Both the position numbers and the translations under genes were made by a program. From NCBI GenBank assembly GCA_013076295.1, contig RQOL01000876.1, positions 3,658,001-3,722,000 of the forward strand: a stretch of 64,000 nucleotides of DNA. Direction: 5' to 3'. This document shows positions 1 through 9,900 of this stretch, in pieces; the first letter of the stretch is position 1; every line of letters starts with the position of its first letter. This DNA is from Sanderia malayensis. Lineage: Eukaryota; Cnidaria; Scyphozoa; Semaeostomeae; Pelagiidae. A model generated the notes under the pieces. The model was not told where the DNA came from. It ran no database searches and was given only the letters and a program-made list of their open reading frames with translations.

Positions 1-657
1 ACGAATCTGCGATCGGATTGGCCGACGCGTCATAATCTCGCCTTCGAAGGAGATGGCGAAGCATCCAAAGCTATCAACGAAAATGGTAATATATTAAAGA
101 ATCGCAGACGCAAAGGGGAAGAGCTGGATATACTCCTATCCCCACTACAGCGCAGTAATTTACGTTGGCACATGCAAGAGAATACGAGTGTTGATGAGAA
201 AGTTGGCATGTGGCTTGAAGGTCAAAGTGGCTACTACAAAGATGATCGATTGTCGGCATCAAGTGGGGCTGTCGATCAACTCCACCGCTCCGAATTGCGC
301 GCTCGCAGTGACGCATTCGATCGAGTTGATTTGCACAACGGCTTGAGTTGTAGTTCATCGCCTATCAAGCATTCCTCGTACGGTTTGTCTGCTAACATCC
401 TGCCAAATCTCCACGTGCAGAATAACCTGGCAGTTGCGACTTTGTCGCCGCGGGCCTCGCTCGCAAACGCGTCCGAGGCTGATGCTAATCTCGTTGAGGA
501 GGGCAGTGTGTTGAATGAGCATTTGCCGTTCAGAGCCATAAATGGTTTAGTGAACAATGATCTCAAGGATGACCAAAGCTTCAGCAACGGTCTGGAGTTG
601 CGTCAGTTGAAGGGTAAGAATTACAATGACACGTTGTTTGCTGGATATAACTTCTAA
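1..657 (+). CDS. 3' terminal exon of an unrecognised gene (partial)
   Basis: The frame is open from base 1 to the TAA at 655-657, so about 218 C-terminal residues are visible and the start lies outside the window. The chain is hydrophilic, with no membrane segment. It has a basic patch (KNRRRKGEE) near residues 33-41, serine-rich stretches and many Asn/Asp/Leu residues, as in a disordered regulatory tail. I recognise no domain. An in-frame ATG at 172 could start a small protein, but the frame is equally open before it, which favours a terminal exon. It lies on the same strand as the polycystin-like gene 2.3 kb downstream, but nothing links the two. Moderate confidence that it is coding, none on function. 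Confidence 0.5.
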   Translation, partial: TNLRSDWPTRHNLAFEGDGEASKAINENGNILKNRRRKGEELDILLSPLQRSNLRWHMQENTSVDEKVGMWLEGQSGYYKDDRLSASSGAVDQLHRSELRARSDAFDRVDLHNGLSCSSSPIKHSSYGLSANILPNLHVQNNLAVATLSPRASLANASEADANLVEEGSVLNEHLPFRAINGLVNNDLKDDQSFSNGLELRQLKGKNYNDTLFAGYNF

Positions 658-1221
658 TCGCTGTTTTGGGGCTTGGGTCTTTAAATGCCGTTCGACCGCT
701 GCAACGGGACTTGGAAATCGTCGCGAAATATAAGTCGGGTTCTGTTTGGGAATTTTCTTGGCTTGAGTTTGCGGCTTGGGTTCATATATTTATTATTCTC
801 CTCAAGTTGTTGCACCGTGGTTTTTGAGAATTCAGATAATGAGAATTTTACTTATATCCGTATTCAATTTGTATTCACAAGGGAAGGGGTTATACATGGG
901 TAATAGCATATTGCATAAAGAGTTTAAAAATCTCTATAATGTTTTACTATATGGATGGGTAACTCGGGCAGTGAAGTGTGACGTCATGCGTAGGTCATTT
1001 GTACCCAGGGCTTTTTTGTTTGCTGAAGATCGGATCACAATTGTTCATGTTATCATTCTTGCATTAAGTTAGGATTAACAAAACGGCGGAATGTGCTAAT
1101 CCGCGGTGCTGAAACTCGGGGAATTTTTCTCTGTTTATGGCGAGAAATCCTTGTTAAGATGTGAGTAATTACGAAGCTGCATCATTACTCAGTTGTGAGG
1201 GTGTATTATTTTGTTTTCATG

Positions 1222-1254
1222 ACAAGCCGTTTTCATACAATGAAAACGGCTTGT
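1222..1254. repeat. Perfect 15-bp inverted repeat with 3-nt loop
   Basis: The arms at 1222-1236 and 1240-1254 are exact reverse complements around the loop ACA. It lies 0.6 kb past the stop of the first gene, so it could fold in that transcript or be a cruciform. No flanking coding frame explains it. Confidence 0.7.
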
Positions 1255-2461
1255 TTATAAGTGCGATGGGTCAGCTTCCATTGGCTCTGGGTAACATGCT
1301 TCGCTGCCTGTTGTATATATACATGTTATATATATATAGTATACATTTTAACTATCTTTTTAATTTGAAAATAAATGTGAATTTATTATTGCTGACAGTG
1401 CCGGCTACCTGTCTGATTAGAAAATTGATTTAGAATTTGGTTCAGCTTTAAGTAATTTTTTTTATTATTTATCATCGTTTCCACACTGCCAGTATTGTCA
1501 CGATATTGTGAAATTTGTGCTTAACTAGAATTCTTCCCTATTGCTTCACCATTTTACCTTTCTCTACTAAAATTTTCCAATGTTGCTCTTGCTCACGTTT
1601 TCAATCCTCAGTAATTTGGTTTTCCATCAGTATCCCTGACTTACATACACCAATGCTTTCTGTCTTTGCCTCCATATGTAAATATCATGTGAATAATTTG
1701 TTTATTATCTTTTTTAGGAAAAATATTCCTTATTTCTTCCGTTATTAACCATTTTGTCTTGATTTTTCTTACCTCTCTTTACAAATAGGCTTTTTATTGT
1801 CCTGTCCATCATTTTAACATATTCCTTATTTCTTGAATGTTGAAAAACGTTCAACCCTGAAACGCTTCATCTAATTTAACTTTTAATTGCAACTTTCTTG
1901 CTTCTACTTTTTATTGCAAAATTATCCATATAACCAGTTCTATTATTCCATGATGTATATATCATTATCAAATGTATACGTTTTCTCTAATATACACTTA
2001 CTATCTTTAACCAAATTAGCCTTATTTCTATGAGGAGGCACTAGCCACCTTTTTTACTGGTTAGCTTATTGAGGAGACTTGTATAGCAATTTTCACACGA
2101 TAGATTTATCTAATAAGATGGAATTGGGCTGTAATTATTACCAATTCTGGTACATTTGGTGATGTTTTGAGTCATAATTGTATTATAAGTAATATAATGT
2201 CCTGATTGGCTTGTGAAATATAATGAATTTGTTCAATTGACTTTCTTCGCAATGTTTACTTTCGAAGTATCTTCCATGGGCGTTTAATCTGAAATATGGG
2301 CGATTAATTCTGTGAAGGAGGCACTTAATCACTCCCTCAACATCATATTTCTCTGTTTTGCTATCTGAATCTGCGTCCAGTATCAATTTTGCATCATCAA
2401 GCAAACGTGCGTTGTTGTTGTGGTTGACTGAAGGCCAGATGGATATGGCATCTGGTTTTGA

Positions 2462-2677
2462 GTCAACCAATCAGCTAAGGGTGTTTTATTGCGGAGCGTG
2501 GGACCTCCTAACCACGAAGATTACATCTCAGTCATTGTTGGCGACAAGCAGATTAATTTTCGCGAGTTTTGCTTTGTTTGTTATCGAGATTTCTTTCACG
2601 TTCACAGCGACAGAGACACGCAAAGAACTCACAGGCAGATTCATGAAGAAGATTCCCTAAATAAATGGATATGTTGA
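2462..2677 (+). CDS. Possible terminal exon with a C2H2-like motif
   Basis: The frame is open from 2462 to a TGA at 2675-2677, followed by AATAAA-type sequence. A possible splice acceptor (TCAG) ends at 2474. The product contains a Cys-X2-Cys ... His-X3-His arrangement (CFVC, then HRQIH), reminiscent of a C2H2 zinc finger, but the spacing between the second Cys and first His is 16 residues, longer than the usual 12. There is no ATG at the front, so it would have to be a terminal exon of a spliced gene, and no upstream partner exon is visible. It could equally be chance. Low confidence. Confidence 0.2.
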   Translation, partial: VNQSAKGVLLRSVGPPNHEDYISVIVGDKQINFREFCFVCYRDFFHVHSDRDTQRTHRQIHEEDSLNKWIC

Positions 2678-2943
2678 TGTATCGTAATTGTTCATTACTG
2701 TTTAGTTCTTCTGTTTTAATATCAAGGTAATGTTCATATTTATCTTACACTGATTTTATACGGGAAAGAATGCTTCTTCAGAATTGTTACATTGCTGACA
2801 ATGCACTACCATTTTCTATGCTAATTAGTACAAATGCTCGTAATTTGTTGACTTGGCTACTTGACAGAGCCTCTGTTAACTTTATGTATTGATACACAGA
2901 AATGAGAATAAAATAATACGTTTGAAATTTTGCTATTTCACAG

Positions 2944-3111
2944 ATGAATGTATCCATGGAAGGTGATAGGACTTGGAGGAATTACACTCTTCCTGGTAAA
3001 ACAGAACAACAAAGTGCAATTGGACTGGCTCACTGGCTAGCATGTTCATTAACGTTTTTTGCTATTGGATTCATTGTTGCTAAATGGAAAGATGGTAAAG
3101 CAGATAGATCA
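2944..3111 (+). CDS. Polycystin-like exon: first transmembrane helix
   Basis: The acceptor TTTCACAG ends at 2943 and the donor GTAAGT begins at 3112. The 56 codons are phase 0 at both ends. The exon encodes a short extracellular stretch, a hydrophobic helix (about residues 26-45, IGLAHWLACSLTFFAIGFIV) and the basic cytoplasmic start KWKDGKADRS. In polycystin-1 the first helix after the GPS site is followed directly by the PLAT domain, which is what the next exon encodes. An ATG opens the exon, so it could also be a secondary translation start, but the strong acceptor favours an internal exon. Confidence 0.65.
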
Positions 3112-3343
3112 GTAAGTAGAACGAGCAGAATAATCAATGTTATACCCACTACGTCCCAATGAAACATGTAATAAAAATGCGAAGTATTATATGAAGATAT
3201 ACATACTGGCCAGTGAATCAGTGGGGTAAATATATTTACTAGCTACCCAGGATATGATGAAAACTTAAAGGCCCTATGCTCAGCATTGAAGTCTTACAAT
3301 CGATCGAATCTAATCGATGCACTGTCTTTTTCTTTATTCACAG

Positions 3344-3699
3344 GTCCGTGGCATTATGCTGCCGATGCGTAGTCTGTACCAACGCATTACCTGGTATGAG
3401 GTGCTGTTTTTCACTGCAGATGCTGCACGAAGCGGAACGACTGCAAACGTCTACCTCAGAATAACATGCACTGAAGATACGAGCGCAGTGTTCCGTTTGT
3501 CAGACGTCTGTTGCCCTGGTAGAAAGCCTTTCTTAGCGGGCTCTGTTGCATCCTTCCTAATACCTCTGCCTGCGTACATAGGTGTGCCAATTGGTGTGCA
3601 CATATGGCACGATAACGCCGGAGACGATCCGTGTTGGTTGCTGGAGACAATGTCGATCAGAAACACTGAAGGCAGTGAGATCATTCATTTTAATGTGAA
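3344..3699 (+). CDS. Polycystin-like exon, 5' portion: PLAT domain, cut by LTR element
   Basis: The acceptor CACAG ends at 3343; phase 0 follows from the previous exon. The translation holds the PLAT/LH2 signature: YEVLFFTADAARSGTTANVY, then LRITCTED, a fully spaced beta-sandwich core, and HIWHDNAGDDPCWLLETM, matching the polycystin-1 pattern of a tryptophan-histidine-asparagine turn and a Trp-Xaa-Leu ending. PLAT domains bind lipids and regulatory proteins at the inner face of the membrane. The coding frame runs to 3699, where the BEL/Pao LTR begins immediately after the target site GTGAA (3695-3699). In the unbroken allele the codons continue at 9901. Confidence 0.75.
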
Positions 3700-3916
3700 T
3701 GTTGTAATGGTATATCTTAGTTGTGGTGAAAAGAACCACGTGATTGTAGGGCTCACGTGAGCCATGGTTATGTAATCATGTATCATGTTTATTCGGACAC
3801 TTGTTCACTTGTTTAATCGCAGACGTACTTATATTCCTTGCCTTTATATATCCATGTTATGTTATGTTAACTACGAATGTGTTTTCACTGCCTCGTTAGA
3901 ACCTCACTTTACAACA
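3700..3916 (+). repeat. 5' long terminal repeat
   Basis: 217 bp, beginning TGTTGTAA and ending TTACAACA, a short terminal inverted repeat with TG...CA ends. A TATA-like TTTATATA lies near 3844 and CACGTG-type boxes lie in the first third (AACCACGTGATT and CTCACGTGAG), possible promoter elements. It is identical to the copy at 9679-9895. Confidence 0.97.
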
Positions 3917-3934
3917 TGGCGCCCAACGTGGGGC
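3917..3934 (+). promoter_or_regulatory. Primer-binding site, tRNA-Lys(CUU)-like
   Basis: Directly after the 5' LTR is TGGCGCCCAACGTGGGGC. This is complementary to the 3' end of an animal tRNA-Lys(CUU), whose acceptor/T-arm end reads GCCCCACGTTGGGCG plus CCA. Minus-strand DNA synthesis would prime here. Confidence 0.85.
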
Positions 3935-3962
3935 AGTGAGACAATTCGGTAGTTAGAAAAAC

Positions 3963-4331
3963 ATGTCGCAGGAACAGGTCGCAACGGACGAAGAAAGCTT
4001 GCGAAGGCTACGCAAGATACGTGGTGGGAATCGATCCAAAGTAACGAGGCTGGAACGCGAAGCTTTAGCTTTACTAGAAGAATTTAAAACTACGGGATCA
4101 AGAGACGTCGAAATAAAGTCTAGGTTGATAACAATATCGAAAGCTTTAAAAGATAAAAGAGATTATATCGTAAAATTGGACGAAGAAATCTTACAGAAGT
4201 GTAGTCTTGACGAGATAGACGATGAAGTGGATGAAACTACGGATATTTCATCTAAAGTCTTAGAAATTATTGGAGAAATCGAAACAGAATGCGGGACAAT
4301 ATCAATGGAAATCATGCTGCTGTTGGGATAA
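3963..4331 (+). CDS. BEL/Pao gag, N-terminal frame
   Basis: 122 codons start with ATG 46 bp after the LTR. The product is a charged, helical, coiled-coil-like leader (LRRLRKIRGGNRSKVTRLER at the front), as found at the N terminus of BEL Gag. It overlaps the long gag-pol frame by 43 bp in another frame (-1). That could be a ribosomal frameshift site or a single-base lesion; BEL elements usually have one continuous frame, and I see no clear slippery heptamer, so a lesion is more likely. Confidence 0.7.
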   Translation: MSQEQVATDEESLRRLRKIRGGNRSKVTRLEREALALLEEFKTTGSRDVEIKSRLITISKALKDKRDYIVKLDEEILQKCSLDEIDDEVDETTDISSKVLEIIGEIETECGTISMEIMLLLG

Positions 4332-7300
4332 CAAGTTCTCCAAGACAAAGCACACCTTGGATACAACAGAGTACATCGCCGAATCGTTCACCCTCGGTCC
4401 TGAATCACACTGGAAGTGGACTGCATTTGCCAGGGGTGAAATTGCCGAAGATAAGTTTACCAAAGTTTAACGGGCAAGTTACGAGATTTCAATCGTTTTG
4501 GCAGAGCTTTAAATGCGCCATTCATGAAAACGAAGCCTTGTCAACAGTTAACAAGATGAACTATTTGGTAAACTCTCTGGAAGGCTCAGCATACAAAGCG
4601 ATCGAGGGACTTGATATAACGGAGGAGAATTACGTAAATGCGATCGAAATCTTAAAGAACAGATTCGGAAAGCCTCAAAACATCATAAGTGCTCACATGC
4701 AAGCTCTGTTAAATTTGCAATCAAAGCAAAACGATACAGTTTCTGATTTGCGTTCAATATATGACAACATTAACGTGCAAGTTCGCGGTTTGGAAAGCTT
4801 GGGAATCGCGTCAGAAAGCTATGGAAGTCTCTTGATTCCAGTCATTATGTCCCGAATGCCGGGGGACATAGCTTTACAAGTTGCTCGAAAAACATCGGAG
4901 GACATTTGGTCAATACGTGAAATCATGGACATAATAAGACACGAAATAGAAGCAATGGAAATTAGTAATGGGATCACGGGAACGCCGCGTAAACATGAGA
5001 GAACAACAAGACAACGCCCGATTTCGCCAATGGGAACTACAAAATCGTTTGTAGCCAGAGCAACTGAAAGAAAGTCAGTACTAACGTGTTACTTCTGTGG
5101 AAACAATCATGTAGCCAACTCCTGTGATCAGATCAAAGACGTGAAACGACGTAAAGAAATACTTGTCGAAGCCAAACGCTGCTTCAATTGCTTGAAGAAG
5201 GGACACGTTGCAAAAAGTTGTACCAGCTCGCGAAATTGCTCGAAATGCAATGGAAGGCACAACACGACAATATGCGTAAGGAATGGTGATGAGAAAGTCG
5301 AACAGGTTTGCACGAGTCAAGCCACAAACACCGAGAATGCCACGATAACAGCTTCTGCATTGAAGCAAAGAACAGAAGTGTTGCTACAGACGGCCAAAAC
5401 ATTTGCTTATGGAGAAGACAGAGAGAAGAAAGTGGAAGTTAATGTCCTTTTTGATGGAGGAAGTCAGAAAAGTTTCATAGCCGAACATTTGAAGAACAAA
5501 CTGAAACTTAAAACTGAACAGGTCGAAACCTTAAATTTAAATACGTTCGGATCAGAAAGTTTTGTTAAGAAGGTTTGTGACCGTGTAACCGTGAATTTAG
5601 AAACTAGGGACGAAGTAATTCCGATTACAGCACTTAGTTCCCCAGCCGTGTGTTCCCCTATAACTTCTCGCGTAGAAGTTAGCGATTTCCCGCATCTGCA
5701 AGGTCTTGATTTAGCCGATAGCGTAAACACTAGCAATAAGCGCATTGACATTCTCATTGGCGCAGATTACTATCACAGTTTTGTTACTGGGGAGGTAATT
5801 AAAGTAAATATGGGTCCCGTAGCCATAAATAGTAAGCTTGGATGGCTACTTTCTGGACCTGTTTGTCACGACAATTATGAAACTTCATGTACTAACATTG
5901 TCTCAAGTCTTGTTCTAGACATTGTGCCTTGCAGAGAAGACGTATTGGACGAAAATCGCGAAATCTCTGAATCGCTTGACAGATTTTGGAAACACGAGTC
6001 TATGGGTATTGAGCACAACGAAAAAACCGAGGAAAGAACGCCCGACATCCAAATCAAATTTGTGGATAAAGATCAACGATATGAGGTAGGCCTTCCCTGG
6101 AAGGAAAATATTTCAGAAAAATTACTATCGGATTATGATATGTGCAGAAATCGTCTTAACAGTCTTTATAAGAAATTGCGAGAAAATCCCGAACTTCTCA
6201 AGCAATACGATGAGGTTTTCAAAGAACAGCATGCCTCAGGCATTATAGAGAAGGTAACCCCTGAAAAAGAGGATGAACATAACGCACATTTTTTATGTCA
6301 TTTTGGGGTGGTCAGAAACGAAAGACAAACCACCAAATTACGTGTCGTCTTTGATGGATCAGCTAAGAGTAATCAAAATTGTTTGTCTCTCAACGACAGG
6401 TTAGAGATAGGAAACAATCACATGCCATTGTTATTCGATACACTCGTAAGATTTCGTGCCCACCCAATTGCACTCACGGCTGACATTGCGAAAGCCTTTT
6501 TGCAAGTGCAAATACAAGAAGCAGACAGGGACGTCCTAAGGTTTTTGTGGTTCGACGATATTACCAAAGATAATCCATCTGTCGTGCAATACCGTTATTG
6601 CAGATTAGTCTTTGGTTTGACCTGTAGCCCTGCCGTCTTAGGAGAAACAATTAAGCATCATGTATCTCAATTTCAAAACGAATTTCCAGAGGTTGTCAAG
6701 GTTTTGAACAGGCTATATTGCGATGATCTCTCGTTTGGGTCGAATAATGCAAACGAAGCATTTGAAATTTACGCAAAGGCAAAAGAGATCATGTTAGCCG
6801 GGGGGTTCAATCTCAGGAAATGGAACTCGAACGATAAAATCCTCCTCAACCAGATCGAAATGCACGAAAACAAAGTCTCACAGAGAAACACGGTGTCTGA
6901 AACGTTAGTTGAGACAGCAGAGGATGATCACTCGTACTCGAAGCATGTTATAGGTAACCCTAGTTCGGGGGAGGGAAATAAGGTCCTAGGGGTTAACTGG
7001 AACACCGATCTTGATACATTAGAGCTGGAATTAGCATCTGTTGCAGAATTTGCAAAATCTTTAACCCCTTCCAAACGCTCAGTATTGAAAATAATGGCCA
7101 CGATCTTCGACCCACTTGGTATGATAAGTGTTTTGACGGTAAATTTTAAGATGTTTTTTCAACAGCTGTGCTTGAGTAAAACCGACTGGGATTCTGAATT
7201 GCAGGGAACTGACAGAAAAACGTATGACTCACTATGCAATTCTCTCACGCAATTTAAGGGTGTAAAAATCCCAAGATGCATTGCAATAAAGGGAAACGTC

Positions 7301-8632
7301 AAAGGTGTGCAGATCCATGGGTTTTCTGACGCAAGCGAGCGCGCATATGCTAGTGTTGTATATGTACGTGTGGAATATGCATCTGGCGCAATAGATACAA
7401 GGTTTTTAGCATCTAAGTCTAAAGTAGCCCCTATTAAGAAACAGAGCATACCTCGCTTAGAACTACTGGGTGCTTGTTTGATGGCTAAACTTGTCCATAC
7501 CGTGGAAGGAATTCTTCAAGAAGAACTTAAGCTGACAGCCATTGAGAAATTTTATTGGGTCGATTCCATGTCAGTCCTTTGCTGGATTCAAAACAACAAG
7601 CCTTGGACCCAGTATGTACGCAATAGAGTGTCGGAAATATTACAAGTTTCAAATAGGGAACAATGGTTTCATTGCCCGGGGGTTGAAAACCCAGCAGATC
7701 TTCCCTCGCGTGGTAAGTCTTCCGACCTTGTAGCCAACCTTTTGTGGTGGGAGGGTCCAAAATATTTAAAGGTAAATTCGGAAAATTGGCCAACACGCCC
7801 ATCCAGTAAGGAATTAGAGATTCCAAGTGCTATGCAGGAAAAGGTTAAGAAAGATCCGGTAATAACACATGCCATGCTAGTTGCTGACAAAGGCTTGCAG
7901 CCTCGTATTGATAAATTGATCGATTTATCGCGTTTTAGTAGTAAGAATAAGGTGTTACGTACCGTTGCATGGGTATACAGGTTCATCTCGAATTTGAAGT
8001 CAGCAATTAATAAGGAAACCCGAAACGAAGAGGAAAGGCTTGGGGTTAATGAGCTAGAATCAGCTGAAATCGCCTTAATCAGGTCAATACAAAGTGACGT
8101 CTTTTCTAAAGAAATAGCCTTCTTAACTTCGGAAACTCAAACGCAGAACAAAGTTAAGACACCATTATACGTAACACAGTTCAATTTGTTTCTGGACAGT
8201 CATAAAGTTCTTAGGTGTAAATCTCGTATTGGTAAGGCCAACGTGGCTGACGCAAATAAAGTGCCAATACTGCTACCCTCGCGTAATCGTTATTCAGAGC
8301 TAATTGCCAAGCAGTGTCACGATTCAGTGTACCACAACGGAACTAGAGACACATTGAACCTCGTAAGACAGAAGTATTGGATTTTGCGCGGACGAGAAAT
8401 GGTCAAACGCATAGTCAAAGGTTGCATTTTATGTAAGAAAATCGAAGGGTTGTGTTATAAGACCGTGTATAACCCTGAATTACCCGAATTTCGCGTCGAT
8501 GATGGTCCGCCGTTTTGCCATGTAGGCTTAGATTTCGCAGGGCCTCTTCTCGTCAAAGACAAAAGTCAGCTGAAAGTCACAAATCGTATGTCTGTTTGTT
8601 TACATGCGCATCAACTCGTGCTGTACATCTAG
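4289..8632 (+). CDS. BEL/Pao Gag-Pol polyprotein (gag core to integrase zinc domain)
   Basis: 1,447 codons. Residues about 45-240 are the BEL Gag region ([20 protein letters not shown]). Two zinc knuckles lie near 267 ([13 protein letters not shown]) and 298 ([14 protein letters not shown]). An aspartic protease active site, FDGGSQKSF, is near 388. The reverse transcriptase has DIAKAFLQ near 733 and the catalytic YCDDLSFG near 810. The RNase H segment with [15 protein letters not shown] is near 1012. An integrase HHCC domain (HDSVYHNG, then CILCKK) is at about 1344-1384, and the first integrase Asp is in [11 protein letters not shown] near 1411. The frame then ends prematurely at 8632 in the integrase core, which continues in other frames downstream. 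Confidence 0.92.
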   Translation: MRDNINGNHAAVGITSSPRQSTPWIQQSTSPNRSPSVLNHTGSGLHLPGVKLPKISLPKFNGQVTRFQSFWQSFKCAIHENEALSTVNKMNYLVNSLEGSAYKAIEGLDITEENYVNAIEILKNRFGKPQNIISAHMQALLNLQSKQNDTVSDLRSIYDNINVQVRGLESLGIASESYGSLLIPVIMSRMPGDIALQVARKTSEDIWSIREIMDIIRHEIEAMEISNGITGTPRKHERTTRQRPISPMGTTKSFVARATERKSVLTCYFCGNNHVANSCDQIKDVKRRKEILVEAKRCFNCLKKGHVAKSCTSSRNCSKCNGRHNTTICVRNGDEKVEQVCTSQATNTENATITASALKQRTEVLLQTAKTFAYGEDREKKVEVNVLFDGGSQKSFIAEHLKNKLKLKTEQVETLNLNTFGSESFVKKVCDRVTVNLETRDEVIPITALSSPAVCSPITSRVEVSDFPHLQGLDLADSVNTSNKRIDILIGADYYHSFVTGEVIKVNMGPVAINSKLGWLLSGPVCHDNYETSCTNIVSSLVLDIVPCREDVLDENREISESLDRFWKHESMGIEHNEKTEERTPDIQIKFVDKDQRYEVGLPWKENISEKLLSDYDMCRNRLNSLYKKLRENPELLKQYDEVFKEQHASGIIEKVTPEKEDEHNAHFLCHFGVVRNERQTTKLRVVFDGSAKSNQNCLSLNDRLEIGNNHMPLLFDTLVRFRAHPIALTADIAKAFLQVQIQEADRDVLRFLWFDDITKDNPSVVQYRYCRLVFGLTCSPAVLGETIKHHVSQFQNEFPEVVKVLNRLYCDDLSFGSNNANEAFEIYAKAKEIMLAGGFNLRKWNSNDKILLNQIEMHENKVSQRNTVSETLVETAEDDHSYSKHVIGNPSSGEGNKVLGVNWNTDLDTLELELASVAEFAKSLTPSKRSVLKIMATIFDPLGMISVLTVNFKMFFQQLCLSKTDWDSELQGTDRKTYDSLCNSLTQFKGVKIPRCIAIKGNVKGVQIHGFSDASERAYASVVYVRVEYASGAIDTRFLASKSKVAPIKKQSIPRLELLGACLMAKLVHTVEGILQEELKLTAIEKFYWVDSMSVLCWIQNNKPWTQYVRNRVSEILQVSNREQWFHCPGVENPADLPSRGKSSDLVANLLWWEGPKYLKVNSENWPTRPSSKELEIPSAMQEKVKKDPVITHAMLVADKGLQPRIDKLIDLSRFSSKNKVLRTVAWVYRFISNLKSAINKETRNEEERLGVNELESAEIALIRSIQSDVFSKEIAFLTSETQTQNKVKTPLYVTQFNLFLDSHKVLRCKSRIGKANVADANKVPILLPSRNRYSELIAKQCHDSVYHNGTRDTLNLVRQKYWILRGREMVKRIVKGCILCKKIEGLCYKTVYNPELPEFRVDDGPPFCHVGLDFAGPLLVKDKSQLKVTNRMSVCLHAHQLVLYI

Positions 8633-8922
8633 AGCTTGTCGAGTCTTTAGATGTAGAATGTTTCATCAGGGCTTTCAGGAGATTCTGTGCGCGGCGTGGT
8701 CTGCCCTCCACAATAATATCTGACAACGCTAAAACATTTAAATGTGCTGCCAAAGAAGTACGGAAATTATTGCGTAGTCCTAGAATTGGTGAATTTCTCG
8801 CTCAAAAAGGCGTCGAATGGAAATTCATCGTAGAGCTTGCCCCTTGGCAAGGGGGCATGTGGGAAAGACTAGTGCGAAGTGTGAAACGGTGTCTGGTAAA
8901 GATAGTCGCCGTTCCTTATTAA
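8598..8922 (+). pseudogene. BEL/Pao integrase core, continued in a shifted frame
   Basis: From about 8,598 the next frame encodes [16 protein letters not shown], then the second catalytic Asp in IISDNAKTF, then [20 protein letters not shown] with the third acidic residue (Glu of the W-E-R motif). That is the rest of the integrase DDE core. It is one base out of register with the preceding polyprotein frame and ends at 8922. Confidence 0.8.
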
Positions 8923-9582
8923 GCTATTCGGAATTAGGTACCATTTTAGTGGAGATAGAAAGTATTATCAATTCTCGGCCAATCACGTATGTCTACGAAG
9001 ATCAAGACGGAATATCGTATCCGTTAACACCATCTCAATTGATAAGTGGTCGCAATCTATCTCTCTTACCTAGCGATGGCCACTACGAAATTGTGAGTAC
9101 ACACGACACTCTTTCTAGGCGAGCCCGATATAACCGTAGGGTATTAAGTCAATTTACTGCGCGCTGGCGCAATGAATATCTTTCTAGTCTTTTAGCAGCA
9201 TTTAGGCCAAAAGACAAGGCTCGAGAACCGGTTGTTGCTGTAGGAGACATTGTCATTCTGAAAGACGAAGCGGAAGCGATGTTTTTGGAAAATGTGCAAG
9301 GTATTGGAATTATTCAAGGGAAATGATGGCTCCATTCGTGCTGCCAAGGTACAAGTCGCTTCGCAAGAGGGTGGTAAGAGAGTCCTAAACAGGGCTCTAA
9401 AATTACTTATTCCGCTTGAAATTAATTGTAGCCTACCATTAAGTAAATCTTGTGACAATGAGAATGACGCGCCACCGCAGCCATCGCATGCTACGTCGCA
9501 GCAAGCCAACGCGCGAACTGATTCAAGACCAAAGCGCAATGCTGCCGCAATCGGTGAATTGCTTCGTAGAGACATTTTGTAA
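8905..9582 (+). pseudogene. BEL/Pao integrase C-terminal part, in two further frames
   Basis: One frame (to 9326) holds [20 protein letters not shown], then RPITYVYEDQDG and LTPSQLISGR, typical of BEL integrase ends, and VAVGDIVILKDE of the C-terminal barrel. A further frame (about 9,265-9,582) holds VLELFKGNDGSIRAAKVQV, the last conserved block, and a polar tail to TAA. Two one-base register changes separate these parts from each other and from the core. Confidence 0.75.
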
Positions 9583-9664
9583 ACGATCGTTTTTTGTTAT
9601 TTTTATAATCTTATAGCTAATTATCATTGTTATGTTACGTAGTTTTTGGTCTCATCGTAGAGCC

Positions 9665-9678
9665 AAAACGGGGGAGAA
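9665..9678 (+). promoter_or_regulatory. Polypurine tract
   Basis: AAAACGGGGGAGAA lies directly before the 3' LTR, where plus-strand priming occurs in LTR elements. Confidence 0.8.
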
Positions 9679-9895
9679 TGTTGTAATGGTATATCTTAGT
9701 TGTGGTGAAAAGAACCACGTGATTGTAGGGCTCACGTGAGCCATGGTTATGTAATCATGTATCATGTTTATTCGGACACTTGTTCACTTGTTTAATCGCA
9801 GACGTACTTATATTCCTTGCCTTTATATATCCATGTTATGTTATGTTAACTACGAATGTGTTTTCACTGCCTCGTTAGAACCTCACTTTACAACA
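9679..9895 (+). repeat. 3' long terminal repeat
   Basis: 217 bp, identical base for base to the 5' LTR. It is followed by GTGAA (9896-9900), the second copy of the target-site duplication, and then by the resumed polycystin coding sequence. Confidence 0.97.
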
Positions 9896-9900
9896 GTGAA

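Larger units (their letters stand above)
658..2943. other. AT-rich intergenic stretch
   Basis: No convincing gene. It holds the probable 3' UTR of the preceding gene, a perfect 15-bp hairpin at 1222-1254 and one short zinc-finger-like frame at 2462-2677. The rest is AT-rich sequence with stops in all frames. If the polycystin gene has further 5' exons they should lie here, but I see no GPS, REJ or PKD-repeat coding sequence. Confidence 0.5.
3700..9895 (+). mobile_element. BEL/Pao LTR retrotransposon, full length, recent insertion
   Basis: The element is 6,196 bp: LTR, tRNA-primer site, gag-pol in the BEL order (gag with DUF1759-type region, zinc knuckles, protease, reverse transcriptase, RNase H, integrase), polypurine tract, LTR. 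It is flanked by a 5-bp target-site duplication, GTGAA, at 3695-3699 and 9896-9900; BEL/Pao elements typically make 4-6 bp duplications. The two LTRs are identical over all 217 bp, so the insertion is young. There is no envelope frame. The coding part is not intact as read: frame changes occur near 4,290-4,330, about 8,600, about 8,905 and about 9,265. It may therefore have been mobilised by proteins from another copy, or the breaks may be base-calling errors. It sits sense to, and inside an exon of, the polycystin-like gene. Confidence 0.95.
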
